This document shows, piece after piece, positions 8,334-16,481 of a stretch of DNA of 21,598 nucleotides. The DNA lies in the NCBI GenBank assembly GCA_023429845.1, contig JAEZCY010000368.1:1-21598 (forward strand), given 5' to 3'. Below the pieces are notes generated by a model. That model searched no databases, was not told the DNA's origin, and saw only the letters and a list, made by a program, of their open reading frames with translations. Each line of letters starts with the position of its first letter. Positions within the stretch are counted from its first letter, which is position 1. The DNA is from Acidobacteriota bacterium (GTDB lineage Bacteria; Acidobacteriota; Vicinamibacteria; Vicinamibacterales; Vicinamibacteraceae). The position numbers and the translations under genes are program-made.

Positions 8334-8939
8334 CTATCGCCGAGGCGGATTGCCCCGGTACCTCGAAACGATGGGCCTGTGCCAGACGATGAGCCTGTCG
8401 AGCGTGCCGATGCGGACGCAACCATGACGCGCCAGCATCCGCTGGCTGGCAAGGTTGTAGTCGGCAGTCCACGCGATGTTGCTCACCGAACCGTACGCGC
8501 GCACGGCCTCGGCCACCAGTTGCCTGTGCAGCGCCCCGCCAAGCCCGGCGCCGCGGAACGCCGGGGCGACGAACAGCGATGTGATCGCCATCTCCCCCGG
8601 GTACAACCGGACGCCGCCGAAGCGTTCCGGTCGATCGCGCGCGGCCACGAGAAACGCGTGGCCCGCAAATCGATCCTCCCTCAGCGCAAACCAGCCGCGC
8701 ACCCCGCGTTTCAGCAGCGCGCGCAGCGGATCGACCTGATGACGCTTCCTCGTGCCATCCAGCATGTCGAGCAGCGCATCGCTCGCGGGCAGGAGCTCGA
8801 AGCCACGCGACGTGACGGCATCGAGCCCCTCGGCCGAGACCGGAGCCTCGTACACATACAGCCGCTCGATCTTCGGCAGGCGCCGGACGATCGGTGCGAA
8901 CGCGCCGGAAGACCCGCCAGCACTACGTGGCTCAGACAT
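8334..8939 (-). CDS. GNAT-family N-acyltransferase
   Basis: A 201-residue protein starting at an ATG, 12 bases after the stop of the CapK-like gene. The GNAT fold is visible from about residue 80: a central strand EMAITSLFVAPAF followed by the acetyl-CoA pyrophosphate-binding loop RGAGLG at 129-134 and the helix GALHRQLVAEAV. The C-terminus has the usual N-x-AS-x-R-x-L-x-x-H-G pattern (YNLASQRMLARHGCVRIG). The N-terminal 75 residues are less typical. Family members move an acyl group from acyl-CoA to an amine. In this operon a sugar amine, or an amino acid handled by the neighbouring ligases, is a reasonable target, but this is inferred from position only. Only 6 bases separate it from the ATP-grasp gene. 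Confidence 0.82.
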   Translation of the reverse strand: MSEPRSAGGSSGAFAPIVRRLPKIERLYVYEAPVSAEGLDAVTSRGFELLPASDALLDMLDGTRKRHQVDPLRALLKRGVRGWFALREDRFAGHAFLVAARDRPERFGGVRLYPGEMAITSLFVAPAFRGAGLGGALHRQLVAEAVRAYGSVSNIAWTADYNLASQRMLARHGCVRIGTLDRLIVWHRPIVSRYRGNPPRR

Positions 8940-8951
8940 TCGAGGCGGTCG

Positions 8952-10367
8952 TCATGCCGGATTGTGCTGGGTCGCCTGCGCGGATGACACATCGTCGTAC
9001 AGCGAGAGGTCGAGGTGCTGAACCAGCAGCGGCCGCTTGCCCCGCGCCGTGCGCTCGATGGCCTCGACGTAGGCGATGTCGGCGCGCAGCGCGTCGCCGA
9101 ACTTCTCGCGCAGGTTCTGCAGGACGGCCCGCTCGTCGGCGTCCGAGTAGCCCGGATTGCGGACGATCTTGAGCGTCACGACGCCCGGCGCCGTCTGCAC
9201 GAACTGGAACTGCTCCACTGCGGCCGACGCCTTCGGGATGTCCACGACCGTGATCGACACGAGGCGCCCATCGGCAAGCACGGCATAGCTCCGGCTCCGG
9301 CCGCCGACGATACGCATCCGCGGCAGGGTGCGCCCGCACCGGCAGGGTTCCGTCACCGGCATCGCCATGTCGCCGGTGCGGTACCGCAGCAGCGGCATCG
9401 CGAGGTTGTGCAACGGCGTCGCGACGACCTCATGCGCGCCATCCTCGGCCGTCGTCGGTGTCGGCACGAACTCGACCACGCCGAACTCCGGCACGATGTG
9501 CAACCCGTCGTGCTCCGCGCAATCGCAGGCGTTGATGGCCCGCTCCTCGGTGCCGTACCAGTCGAAGACGCCGCAGCCGAAGTAGCTGCCGATCAGTTCG
9601 CGCTGCCACGGCAGCACGCTCTCGGACTGCAGGAAGACGGCCTTCAGGCGCGGAGTCGGGAGGCCGCGCTGCCGCGACAGCACGACGAACCGTTCGGCCG
9701 ATGACGGAAACGCCATCATGAACTGCGGCGGGTGCGCGCGCATCGCCTCGTGCATGGCCTCAATCGTGTCCGCGTGCAGGTCGTACGTGGACAGCGACAA
9801 CGTGCGGCGCCGCGGATCGTACGAGAACAACCGGCGCCTCGTCGTCGTCGCGTCGGACAACGTCGAGGCGAGCAGGGTGACGCGGCTGTCGTCGTAGTCG
9901 CACCCGCCCCACCGGAACTGCCGCCAGTGGTATGCGTCGTTGTCGAACGGCAGCAGCGACTTCAGCACCGCGACCTTCAGCGGACGCCCGGTGGTGCCGC
10001 TCGTGGATTTCCAGACGACATCGCCATCAGGCACGGCGCGCGATCGGAATGCCTCGGGGCGTGCTCGCAGTTCCTCCTTGGTCACGAACGGGAGCTTCGG
10101 GAGATCAGCCACCGACGCCACGTCGTGCGCCTGCAGACCACGCTCGACGAAGACCCGACTGTAGTGCGGCACGTGCGCACAGGCATGCGACACGAGTGCC
10201 GCGATCCGCGCATCCTGATACTGCCGCATCTGCTCGGGCGTCCAGTACTGACTCTCGTCCAGCCAGGACGAGAGGCGGTAGAACTCACGGCCCCGGTAGA
10301 CGTGGCGCGGCACCATGCTGGCAAGCGTCTGGGCGATGCGTCTTGCCGTGCTCGGATACGAAGACAT
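8952..10367 (-). CDS. CapK/PaaK-like adenylate-forming ligase
   Basis: A 471-residue member of the ANL (acyl-/aryl-CoA ligase) superfamily, starting at the ATG at 10367. The phosphate-binding signature is STSGTTGR at 121-128. Other core motifs are DWYGTEE at 269-275, PLLRYRTGD at 325-333 and GGRSRSYAVLADGR near 355-368, which leads into the small C-terminal domain. Two cysteine pairs (CDC at 281-283 and CRCG at 342-345) match the PaaK/CapK pattern, where they are thought to bind metal. PaaK makes phenylacetyl-CoA; the CapK branch occurs in capsule and exopolysaccharide loci with unknown substrates. It probably activates a carboxylic acid as its adenylate, perhaps for the adjacent acyltransferase or ATP-grasp enzyme. 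It follows the QueC-like gene after 45 bases and precedes the GNAT gene by 12. Confidence 0.86.
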   Translation of the reverse strand: MSSYPSTARRIAQTLASMVPRHVYRGREFYRLSSWLDESQYWTPEQMRQYQDARIAALVSHACAHVPHYSRVFVERGLQAHDVASVADLPKLPFVTKEELRARPEAFRSRAVPDGDVVWKSTSGTTGRPLKVAVLKSLLPFDNDAYHWRQFRWGGCDYDDSRVTLLASTLSDATTTRRRLFSYDPRRRTLSLSTYDLHADTIEAMHEAMRAHPPQFMMAFPSSAERFVVLSRQRGLPTPRLKAVFLQSESVLPWQRELIGSYFGCGVFDWYGTEERAINACDCAEHDGLHIVPEFGVVEFVPTPTTAEDGAHEVVATPLHNLAMPLLRYRTGDMAMPVTEPCRCGRTLPRMRIVGGRSRSYAVLADGRLVSITVVDIPKASAAVEQFQFVQTAPGVVTLKIVRNPGYSDADERAVLQNLREKFGDALRADIAYVEAIERTARGKRPLLVQHLDLSLYDDVSSAQATQHNPA

Positions 10368-10412
10368 CGGACGGATGTTAGCAACTCGAAGGGACGCCGA
10401 CCATGCAGCGCC

Positions 10413-11183
10413 TCAAGACGCTGTCTCCGGTTCGTGCTCCCGACGCCACTCCCGGAGGCGTCGCTGGACGGACAGCGCGTGGCGCACGCGCGCGCGCCGG
10501 GGAAGGCGATAGGCCATGCCGGCCTTCATCACCTGCTCGCACGGCGAACACCGGCCACATGCTGCGTCTCCGACCGGATAGTGGCAGAACCAGGCCTTTT
10601 CGAGGATGTCGCGGTACCCACCCCGAGAAGCCTGGTCGCCCATCTCTCCCTTGCTCCAGTCGAGCACCGGAAAGTGCATGCCCCCGAACACCACCCCGAC
10701 GTCGGTCTCGCGATGGGCTTCGCGGACCCGGTATACGTGCGGCGTCGTTTCCTCCAGCAGATCACGCATGACAACGTGGGGACGACAGTCTCGTTCGAGA
10801 CAGAGCTCCAGAGGGCCGTGCGCAGGGGCCCATCTCACGTAACGTGCGATGTAGTCGTATTGCGGCCCGAGAAACCCGCCGGTCCGGCTGCGCCGCAACG
10901 CCTCGCTGACCTCGGGGCGCTCGGGAATCCGTGCAAGCTCGATGAACGTCGTCGGACGCAGTCGCGTCTCCAGTTCTGGACTGCGCGCACGCGCCCGCAC
11001 GCTGATCGTGTCCATCGCCCGAATCTCATGCCTCAGTGACCGGCGCAGCGGATTCACGAAGTAGACAGGGGCCACCGAGTCGTTGCTCTCGAACAGCAAC
11101 TGGAGGATGCGGAACGACGAGTCCCAGCCGCCAGTCCAGAGCACGTGACGCACCACGTCCTGTGTCGATGAAGCGGTCGTCAC
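10413..11183 (-). CDS. QueC-like PP-loop ATP pyrophosphatase
   Basis: A 256-residue protein from a GTG at 11183, 16 bases after the EpsI stop. The PP-loop is TGGWDS at residues 17-22, matching SGGxDS of N-type ATP pyrophosphatases. Near the C-terminus, Cys200 and the cluster Cys209-x2-Cys212-x2-Cys215 reproduce the four-cysteine zinc site of QueC (7-cyano-7-deazaguanine synthase). QueC turns 7-carboxy-7-deazaguanine into preQ0 by adenylating the carboxylate. The middle of this protein (FLGPQYDYIARYVRW, GVVFGGMHFPVLDW) does not look like housekeeping QueC to me, and no other queuosine gene is near. I infer a paralogue that activates a carboxylate for another product, possibly linked to the surface polymer. 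The family is well supported, the reaction is not. Confidence 0.78.
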   Translation of the reverse strand: MTTASSTQDVVRHVLWTGGWDSSFRILQLLFESNDSVAPVYFVNPLRRSLRHEIRAMDTISVRARARSPELETRLRPTTFIELARIPERPEVSEALRRSRTGGFLGPQYDYIARYVRWAPAHGPLELCLERDCRPHVVMRDLLEETTPHVYRVREAHRETDVGVVFGGMHFPVLDWSKGEMGDQASRGGYRDILEKAWFCHYPVGDAACGRCSPCEQVMKAGMAYRLPRRARVRHALSVQRRLREWRREHEPETAS

Positions 11184-11199
11184 GGGCTGCAGCCTACCG

Positions 11200-11832
11200 C
11201 TACTTCTGCTTCAACGCGAGCACAGCCGCGACGACGCTCTGCACGGCCCGGCTCTGCTGGAAGGCCTCGCTGCCGCCGGAGGCACCGCTCCGCTGCTCGG
11301 CAAACACGAGCGTCATCGGGCGACGGCCGAGCAGCAGGAGGTCCGGCGCGACGGCAAACTGGAACAGCAGCGGACTCGCCACGGTGCGGCCCCGATACAG
11401 CAGCGCATACGCGGCGAGACCGGAGCGGCCCTCGGTGGGCGGCAGGACGTGTACGTCGATCGGCCCCGCCTCGCTGGCGGCGCTCACCACCTTCGACGGG
11501 CCGTAATCAGCCTCACTGACCGCGAGCTCCGGATGGTGATAGAGCCGCTTCATGTCGTAGGACCGCACCAGCAGCAACTTGACCGCGGGTTCCCCGATGC
11601 CGGCGTACTCGCGCTCCACCCAGTCGTCGCTGTCGAACTCGCGCTTGATGGTGGTGGCGCGCCGAGTGGTCGGCGCCGACGTGCGACCGTCGAGCGTTTC
11701 CGGCAGCGTCTCCGCCAGCGACGGCGTCTCGACGATGGCGCCACGCACGTAGGTCGTGAGCACGGTGGGCACGAGCGCCAGGACGAGCAACACGAGCGTC
11801 GCCGAGGCGTAACGGGGCGAGAGCGCGGTCAT
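11200..11832 (-). CDS. epsI: Exosortase-associated EpsI-like protein
   Basis: A 210-residue protein. The ATG at 11832 shares one base with the exosortase stop (TGATG), so the two are likely translated together; a longer open frame upstream lies inside the exosortase gene and is rejected. One N-terminal membrane segment (ASATLVLLVLALVPTVLTTYV, residues about 10-30) anchors the protein. The rest, with DSDDWVEREYAGIGEPAVKLLLVRSYD and the YHHPELAVSEADYG segment, fits the EpsI/DUF3485 family that accompanies or is fused to exosortases. Its role is not firmly known; it is linked to exopolysaccharide export and exosortase function at the inner membrane. Position directly after the exosortase gene supports the call. 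Confidence 0.8.
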   Translation of the reverse strand: MTALSPRYASATLVLLVLALVPTVLTTYVRGAIVETPSLAETLPETLDGRTSAPTTRRATTIKREFDSDDWVEREYAGIGEPAVKLLLVRSYDMKRLYHHPELAVSEADYGPSKVVSAASEAGPIDVHVLPPTEGRSGLAAYALLYRGRTVASPLLFQFAVAPDLLLLGRRPMTLVFAEQRSGASGGSEAFQQSRAVQSVVAAVLALKQK

Positions 11833-12710
11833 CACGCCGGAGGAGTACCGGCCTCGGGAACCGGTCGGACCGGCGGAGGCGACCCGATCCAGAAGATCAG
11901 CGGCAACGCGAGCACGAACGTCAGGATGCCGGAGAGCTCGTGTGCGGACGTGTCGAGGATGCCCTCGCCATACCAGCGCACGAGCATCACGAGCAGCGCC
12001 ACACGCAGGATGTTGGCACCGATGGCGATCGGCGCGGCAGCCAGCAGCACGGCGGCGCGGCGCCACGGCACCGGACAGAAATACGCCGTGAGACAGGCCA
12101 CCGTGAGCGCCGCGTACAGGGTGGAGAATCCGCTGCACGCGTCAGCGACGAACAGGCGCGACTCGCCGCTCTGCAGCGTCAGGTGTTCGAGGAAGATCGG
12201 TACGCCGAGCACGGACAGGAACTCGGAGACACCTGCGGCCGTGAGGTGACGCAGCGCCAGGTGCAGGCGCTCGGTGATGCCGAGGGGAATCGGCAGCATG
12301 AACGCGAGAAACAACAGGGGGAACAGGATGGTGCGCGTACGGCCGCGGCCGAGGAACAACAGCGAGAGCCCCGGAAGCGCGATGACGATCGAGGCCGCCG
12401 AGAGCAGCTGCGTGTGCATGGCGACGTCGAAGACGTGCAGCAGCAGCGCCGGCACCAGCCAGGCGAATCCCCACAGGCTGCCCGGCTCCGCCGGCCCCTC
12501 GTAGCGCGAGAGTTCGTCGCGCACGAAGTAGGCGACGACAACCGGGATCAGCATCCCGTGCGCGTTGTGCCACACGCTCATCGTCCAGCGTTCCCACAGC
12601 CAGGCGACAGTCGGCGCATACAGGACGACCAGCGCGGCCAGCACCAGCCAGACGCGGACGTCGACCCGACCGCGGACCGGTGCAGCGGCGGGAACCGAGA
12701 GCGTGCTCAT
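11832..12710 (-). CDS. xrt: Exosortase (PEP-CTERM sorting enzyme)
   Basis: A 292-residue multi-pass membrane protein with about eight hydrophobic segments. The exosortase catalytic triad is visible: Cys192 in ADACSGFSTL, Arg236 in GANILRVALL, and His257 in DTSAHELSGI. These transpeptidase-like enzymes cut at the PEP motif of PEP-CTERM proteins at the inner membrane and are tied to exopolysaccharide production. A target with a VPEPG sorting signal is encoded at 15749-16474. The ATG at 12710 lies one base after the stop of the TPR lipoprotein gene, and the stop overlaps the EpsI start. The presence of a PrsT-like protein and an XrtA-type deacetylase points to the XrtA class, but the subclass is an inference. 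Confidence 0.93.
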   Translation of the reverse strand: MSTLSVPAAAPVRGRVDVRVWLVLAALVVLYAPTVAWLWERWTMSVWHNAHGMLIPVVVAYFVRDELSRYEGPAEPGSLWGFAWLVPALLLHVFDVAMHTQLLSAASIVIALPGLSLLFLGRGRTRTILFPLLFLAFMLPIPLGITERLHLALRHLTAAGVSEFLSVLGVPIFLEHLTLQSGESRLFVADACSGFSTLYAALTVACLTAYFCPVPWRRAAVLLAAAPIAIGANILRVALLVMLVRWYGEGILDTSAHELSGILTFVLALPLIFWIGSPPPVRPVPEAGTPPA

Positions 12711-12711
12711 C

Positions 12712-14997
12712 TCACACGCCTTGCGAGGGCAGCGCGTTCAGCGCCCTGCGCGCGTCCTCGCTCGCGGCAAAGGGGCGGGCGACCGCCTTCTGCAAAGCCG
12801 TGCGAGCCTTCGTGACGTCGCCCGCCGCGGCGTACGCCGCGCCGAGGTGGTATTGGTACTCGGGGTTGTCCGGATCCTTCTCGACGGCATCCTGGAGCTC
12901 GCGAATCGCGAGGTCGTACTGCTGCTTCTTGTAGTACACCCACCCCAGCGTATCGGCGACCGCCGGCTGATTGGGCAGGATGCGGCGCGCGGTCTGCGCG
13001 AGCTGCAGTGCCACGTCGAGGTTGCCACCCCGCTCGGCATACAGCCAGGCGAGGTTGTTGGCCGCCACCGGCGCCTGCCGATCGAGCTGGATGACGCGCT
13101 CGTAGCGCTGCTGCGCCTCGTCGAGCCGGTCCATGCTCTGCAGGAGCATCGCGACAACCGTGTGCGGTCCGACCGCACCCGGCTGCTGCTTGCTCAGCGC
13201 GTCGTATTCCTTCAGCGCCTGCTCGGTCTTGTTCTGCATCAGGTAGACCTGACCGAGCAGCCCGTATGTCTCGAGGTTCGTGCTGTCGCGCGCCAGCATC
13301 GCTCGCAAGAGCGACTCGGCCTTGGCAAAGTCGCGCTGGGCGACATACACCTTCGCCGCGATCTGCTGATACCCGAGATCGCCCGGCGCCTTGGCGACCA
13401 GCGCCTCGATACGCCCGCGCGCCGCATCGCCCTTGCCCTCGGCGATGTCGAGCAGCGTCAGCCCCTGCAGCGCCTGGTACTGCCCTGGCTGCAGTTGAAG
13501 CGCGCGCTCGAAGGCCGCACGCGCGCCCGCGTTGTTCCGCTGCATCACGTTCAACGCGCCGAGCTGGCTCCAGACGATACCGGCGTCCGGGTACTGCTTC
13601 TGGAGCGCGCCGAGCGTCGCGGACGCGGCGTTGACGTTGCCGCTCGCCATCTGCGCGCGCGCCAGCACGAGCCTGGCTGCGGGATTCTCCGGAGCGTTGC
13701 GCAACGCGTCCTCAGCCACCGGCAACGCGGCCGCGGCGTCCCGCTGGCGCAGCAGGGTGCTTGCCAGTTGCACGCGCGCGTCCACGGCACGCGGGTTCAG
13801 GCGAATCACGTCGCGCAGACTCTTCACGCCCTCTTCGTACTGACTGAGCGACAACTCGACGAGGGCTCGCTCGTAGACGGCCGGTGCACTTTCGGGTGCG
13901 GCAGCCGCAGCGGCCTGCGCACTCGTCAGCGCTTCGCGAGGATTGCCTTCGAGGCGGAGGAGACGGGACTTCGTGAGAAGCGCCTGCACGTCCTTGGGGT
14001 TCTTGCCGAGGACTTCCTCGAGCAGACGGTGCGCCTCGGTGGCGTTCTTGTCGGCGTAGGCGATCGCGGCGAGGCGCACGCGTGCGGCGCTGAAGCCCGC
14101 ACGTTCCGCGGCGGCCTTCGTGAGCACTTCACGCGCCTGGGCGGCCTGCCCCGTGCGCATGTAGAAGTCGCCGAGTGCCACACGCGCGTCCGTGTCCTTC
14201 GGATCGGCGGCCAAAGCCTTGAGATACGGTTCCGCGACTCGCGGGTCGCGGCCGGTCACATGGAACGCGGCGAGTGCGCGGTTGGCAAGCTTGTTGGTGG
14301 GCTCGAGCTTCAGAGCCTCCTCGAGCGCGACCTGCGCCTCGTCGCGCCGGTTGGCCGCCCACAGGAACTGGGCGAGCGCCAGCCTCGCGCCGACGACATT
14401 GGGCTCCACCGCAACGGCCTGACGGAACGTCTTCTCCGCCTCGTCGGCCTGCCCCTTGGCCAGCTGGACCGCGCCGAGCGCCGTGTAGGCGCGCGCGTCG
14501 CCGGGCGCCAGCGCCACCGCCTCTTCCATCTCGGTGAGAGCACCGTCGATGTCCTTGAGGCCGGCGGTCGCATTACCGAGCAGAATCTGTGCCTCGACGT
14601 TGCGAGGTTCGGCCTTCAGCGCCTTCTCGGCCCGGCTCTTCGCGTCCTCGAAGCGTCCGGCCAGCAGGAGGAGGCTGCCTGCCTTGAGCTGGGCCTCGGC
14701 GCTACCGGGCAGCAGGTCCGATGCCCGGATGTACTCCTGCCCCGCTCGCCGCGTGTCACCTGCCTTGACGTACGCCTCGGCGAGCTTCAGCCGCGCCTCG
14801 CCGAACTTCGGGTCCGCCTGGAGCGCGTTCCGGTACTCGACGATGGCATCGGCGTACTTGCCCTGCTCGTACAGAGCATTGCCGCTCGCGAAGTACGCCT
14901 GCTTCTCGGTTTCAGGGTCCTTGGAGCAGGCGACAGCCGCCGTCAGCAGCAGGCCCACCACCCCAACGACCAGATACTTCTTCACCTGCATGTGCAC
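12712..14997 (-). CDS. prsT: PrsT-like TPR-repeat lipoprotein of the PEP-CTERM/EPS system
   Basis: A 761-residue protein made almost wholly of tetratricopeptide repeats. A GAGGAG ribosome binding site (15007-15012) is 9 bases before the GTG at 14997, so I prefer that start to the ATG at 14991. The N-terminus is a lipoprotein signal (VVGVVGLLLTAAVAC), putting the mature Cys near residue 24. From residue 30 onward successive 34-residue TPR units can be read, for example ANALYEQGKYADAIVEYRNAL-like opening and later IRELQDAVEKDPDNPEYQYHLG. Large TPR lipoproteins of this kind are encoded next to exosortases (PrsT) and are thought to act in periplasmic polysaccharide assembly or export. A possible -10 box, TATAGT at 15035-15040 read on the minus strand, precedes it, without a good -35. 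Confidence 0.85.
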   Translation of the reverse strand: MHMQVKKYLVVGVVGLLLTAAVACSKDPETEKQAYFASGNALYEQGKYADAIVEYRNALQADPKFGEARLKLAEAYVKAGDTRRAGQEYIRASDLLPGSAEAQLKAGSLLLLAGRFEDAKSRAEKALKAEPRNVEAQILLGNATAGLKDIDGALTEMEEAVALAPGDARAYTALGAVQLAKGQADEAEKTFRQAVAVEPNVVGARLALAQFLWAANRRDEAQVALEEALKLEPTNKLANRALAAFHVTGRDPRVAEPYLKALAADPKDTDARVALGDFYMRTGQAAQAREVLTKAAAERAGFSAARVRLAAIAYADKNATEAHRLLEEVLGKNPKDVQALLTKSRLLRLEGNPREALTSAQAAAAAAPESAPAVYERALVELSLSQYEEGVKSLRDVIRLNPRAVDARVQLASTLLRQRDAAAALPVAEDALRNAPENPAARLVLARAQMASGNVNAASATLGALQKQYPDAGIVWSQLGALNVMQRNNAGARAAFERALQLQPGQYQALQGLTLLDIAEGKGDAARGRIEALVAKAPGDLGYQQIAAKVYVAQRDFAKAESLLRAMLARDSTNLETYGLLGQVYLMQNKTEQALKEYDALSKQQPGAVGPHTVVAMLLQSMDRLDEAQQRYERVIQLDRQAPVAANNLAWLYAERGGNLDVALQLAQTARRILPNQPAVADTLGWVYYKKQQYDLAIRELQDAVEKDPDNPEYQYHLGAAYAAAGDVTKARTALQKAVARPFAASEDARRALNALPSQGV

Positions 14998-15006
14998 CTG
15001 AGCCCA

Positions 15007-15012
15007 CTCCTC
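15007..15012 (-). promoter_or_regulatory. Ribosome binding site for the PrsT-like gene
   Basis: GAGGAG on the minus strand lies 9 bases upstream of the GTG at 14997 and 15 bases upstream of the ATG at 14991. The spacing favours the GTG start. Confidence 0.6.
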
Positions 15013-15015
15013 GGA

Positions 15016-15636
15016 TCAGTGACTGGGAGCATCCACTATAGCGTGGCTGCCGCGCCGGGCCGCCAGCCATTGCCCTGGCCCGAGGCCATGACGCCAGCTG
15101 TTGGCCACGAGCGCCCCCCACTCGTATATGACATATCGGCGATCGTACCGTCTGCTCCACCACGGCCACGCCAGGCCAGCATCCACGGGCGCCGGATCGA
15201 CCCCCACTTCGAGCCCGGGCGCCGCCGCTGGCGCCAGCAGCAGGACACGCCGTGCGTGATACGGCGACGTCACCACGAGCACGCGGCGACGCTGCTCGCG
15301 TGCTCCCCAGTGTCCGGCGGCCACGAGCTCGTCGTAGGTGTTCCGCACCTGCTCCGGCAGCACGACGATGCGTGGCGGCGCCACACCGGCTGCGGCAAGC
15401 GTGCGCGCACGATTCCCGCAGTCCTGACAGTTATAGGGCGTCGGCGTCACCGGCTGCGTCAGCAGCACCATCGAGCCCGGCCAACGACGCGCGAGGCGCG
15501 CCGCGTGAGGAAGCCGTTCGTGCTCGTGACTGGCGAGCAGCAGCAACGCCGCCGGGCGATCCATCTCGGCAGACACGACGAGCCACGGCCCCCAGGGCAG
15601 ACTGGCCAGCAATGCCGCCAGGCCCAGAATGCCCAT
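15016..15636 (-). CDS. DUF218 / YdcF-ElyC-SanA-like membrane protein
   Basis: A 206-residue protein from the ATG at 15636; a TTG at 15645 with GGAG 7 bases upstream and an ATG at 15687 are alternatives. The latter sits directly behind the terminator U-tract and is less likely. The N-terminus is one membrane segment (MGILGLAALLASLPWGPWLVV). The rest has the DUF218 layout: RPAALLLLASHEHERLP, then NRARTLAAAGV, a conserved RNTYDE segment, and VTSPYHARRVLLL. A CQDC cysteine pair lies near residue 74. DUF218 proteins (YdcF, ElyC, SanA) are linked to envelope integrity and sometimes to polysaccharide synthesis, but a reaction is not established. It ends 18 bases before the PrsT-like gene, so the two may be co-transcribed. 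Confidence 0.72.
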   Translation of the reverse strand: MGILGLAALLASLPWGPWLVVSAEMDRPAALLLLASHEHERLPHAARLARRWPGSMVLLTQPVTPTPYNCQDCGNRARTLAAAGVAPPRIVVLPEQVRNTYDELVAAGHWGAREQRRRVLVVTSPYHARRVLLLAPAAAPGLEVGVDPAPVDAGLAWPWWSRRYDRRYVIYEWGALVANSWRHGLGPGQWLAARRGSHAIVDAPSH

Positions 15637-15689
15637 CAAGTACAACCGCCTGCTCCGCCCGGACCGAACGACTGCGCGCCTCCACATGC

Positions 15690-15722
15690 AAAAAGGCCAT
15701 CGTCGCATACGCGGCGATGGCC
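15690..15722 (-). terminator. Intrinsic terminator after the PEP-CTERM gene
   Basis: Read on the minus strand, GGCCATCGCCGC (15722-15711) pairs with GCGACGATGGCC (15706-15695) across a 4-base loop, with one wobble pair, and is followed directly by five Ts (15694-15690). It begins 26 bases after the PEP-CTERM stop. This is a good Rho-independent terminator and sets the PEP-CTERM gene apart as its own transcription unit. Confidence 0.85.
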
Positions 15723-15748
15723 TCACTGCCCCGGAAGGGGGAACTCGC

Positions 15749-16474
15749 TTACCGGCGGCGACGCACGCGTGCCGCGCCCGCCAGCAGACCGGCACCGAGC
15801 AGCAGCATCGTGCCGGGCTCCGGCACGTCAACCGGCGTGATGACCGCGTAGAGGTCTGCCGAATTCAGGGCGTTTTCCTGCGTCACGAACTCGTCGTCGA
15901 ACACGAGGCCGCCGCCGCTCATCGTGGCAAAGCCGAGCACCGTCATCTTGTACTCCGCCCCGAGGTAAGTGAAGGTCTGGATGAGGTTGATCTCCTCACC
16001 GATCGTCACCAGGTCCGGGCACGGCGGCGTCTGCCCCGGGCAATTGGCGGCAACATTGGGCGTCTCGGTATGGACGAGGACCGACAACGCGCTCACTGAC
16101 GCCGGTGTGGTGTTCAGCGGATCGAACAGGAACTGAAGGCCGAGTTCGACGCTGTCGATACCCGTGTTCAGCTGGATCGTCCGGTTGTTGTGCTGAAACG
16201 TGCCGAGCTTGAACTGCTCCCCGATCGGCGCCGCGCCGAACGCGAGCGGAAAGTCGGAGATGAAACGGTACGAACTCTGACCGAAGTTCGTGACCGGCAC
16301 GCCCCACGACACGACCGGGTTGTCGTCGTAGGTGCCCGCGGCCGGGTTGTACGTGACGTTGCTGCCGCCGACGGCGTTGCTCCATGACGCCAGCACCTGT
16401 AGCGGAATGGTGGCCGCCGATGCCGACCCTGCGCACAGCGCCGTAGCGACGAGTGCACCAAGAATCCTCTTCAT
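15749..16474 (-). CDS. PEP-CTERM sorting-domain surface protein, THxN-like
   Basis: A 241-residue exported protein. The signal peptide is residues 1-20 (MKRILGALVATALCAGSASA). The C-terminal 25 residues are a textbook PEP-CTERM signal: VPEPG at 217-221, a hydrophobic stretch TMLLLGAGLLAGAA, then VRRRR. The middle resembles the THxN-type domain common in PEP-CTERM proteins: VVSWGVPV near 54-61 and LGTFQHNN at 90-97, where QHNN replaces the usual THxN. The exosortase encoded at 11832-12710 is the likely processing enzyme. Expression appears specially arranged: a sigma-54-type promoter, a strong GGGGAGGAG ribosome binding site 7 bases before the ATG, and a terminator right behind the gene, all of which fit an abundant, regulated product. 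The biological role of the mature protein is unknown. Confidence 0.92.
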   Translation of the reverse strand: MKRILGALVATALCAGSASAATIPLQVLASWSNAVGGSNVTYNPAAGTYDDNPVVSWGVPVTNFGQSSYRFISDFPLAFGAAPIGEQFKLGTFQHNNRTIQLNTGIDSVELGLQFLFDPLNTTPASVSALSVLVHTETPNVAANCPGQTPPCPDLVTIGEEINLIQTFTYLGAEYKMTVLGFATMSGGGLVFDDEFVTQENALNSADLYAVITPVDVPEPGTMLLLGAGLLAGAARVRRRR

Positions 16475-16481
16475 ACCTCTG

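Noticed and set aside
10413..11183. Part of a QatABCD or type IV CBASS defence system, because of the QueC-like protein
   Set aside because: No ATPase, nuclease, cyclase or effector gene of these systems is near; all neighbours are polysaccharide or exosortase genes.
12565..15840. Very long open frame (about 1090 codons) on the plus strand
   Set aside because: It lies opposite the TPR lipoprotein, DUF218 and exosortase genes, has arginine- and leucine-rich composition without motifs, and results from high GC bias on the opposite strand.
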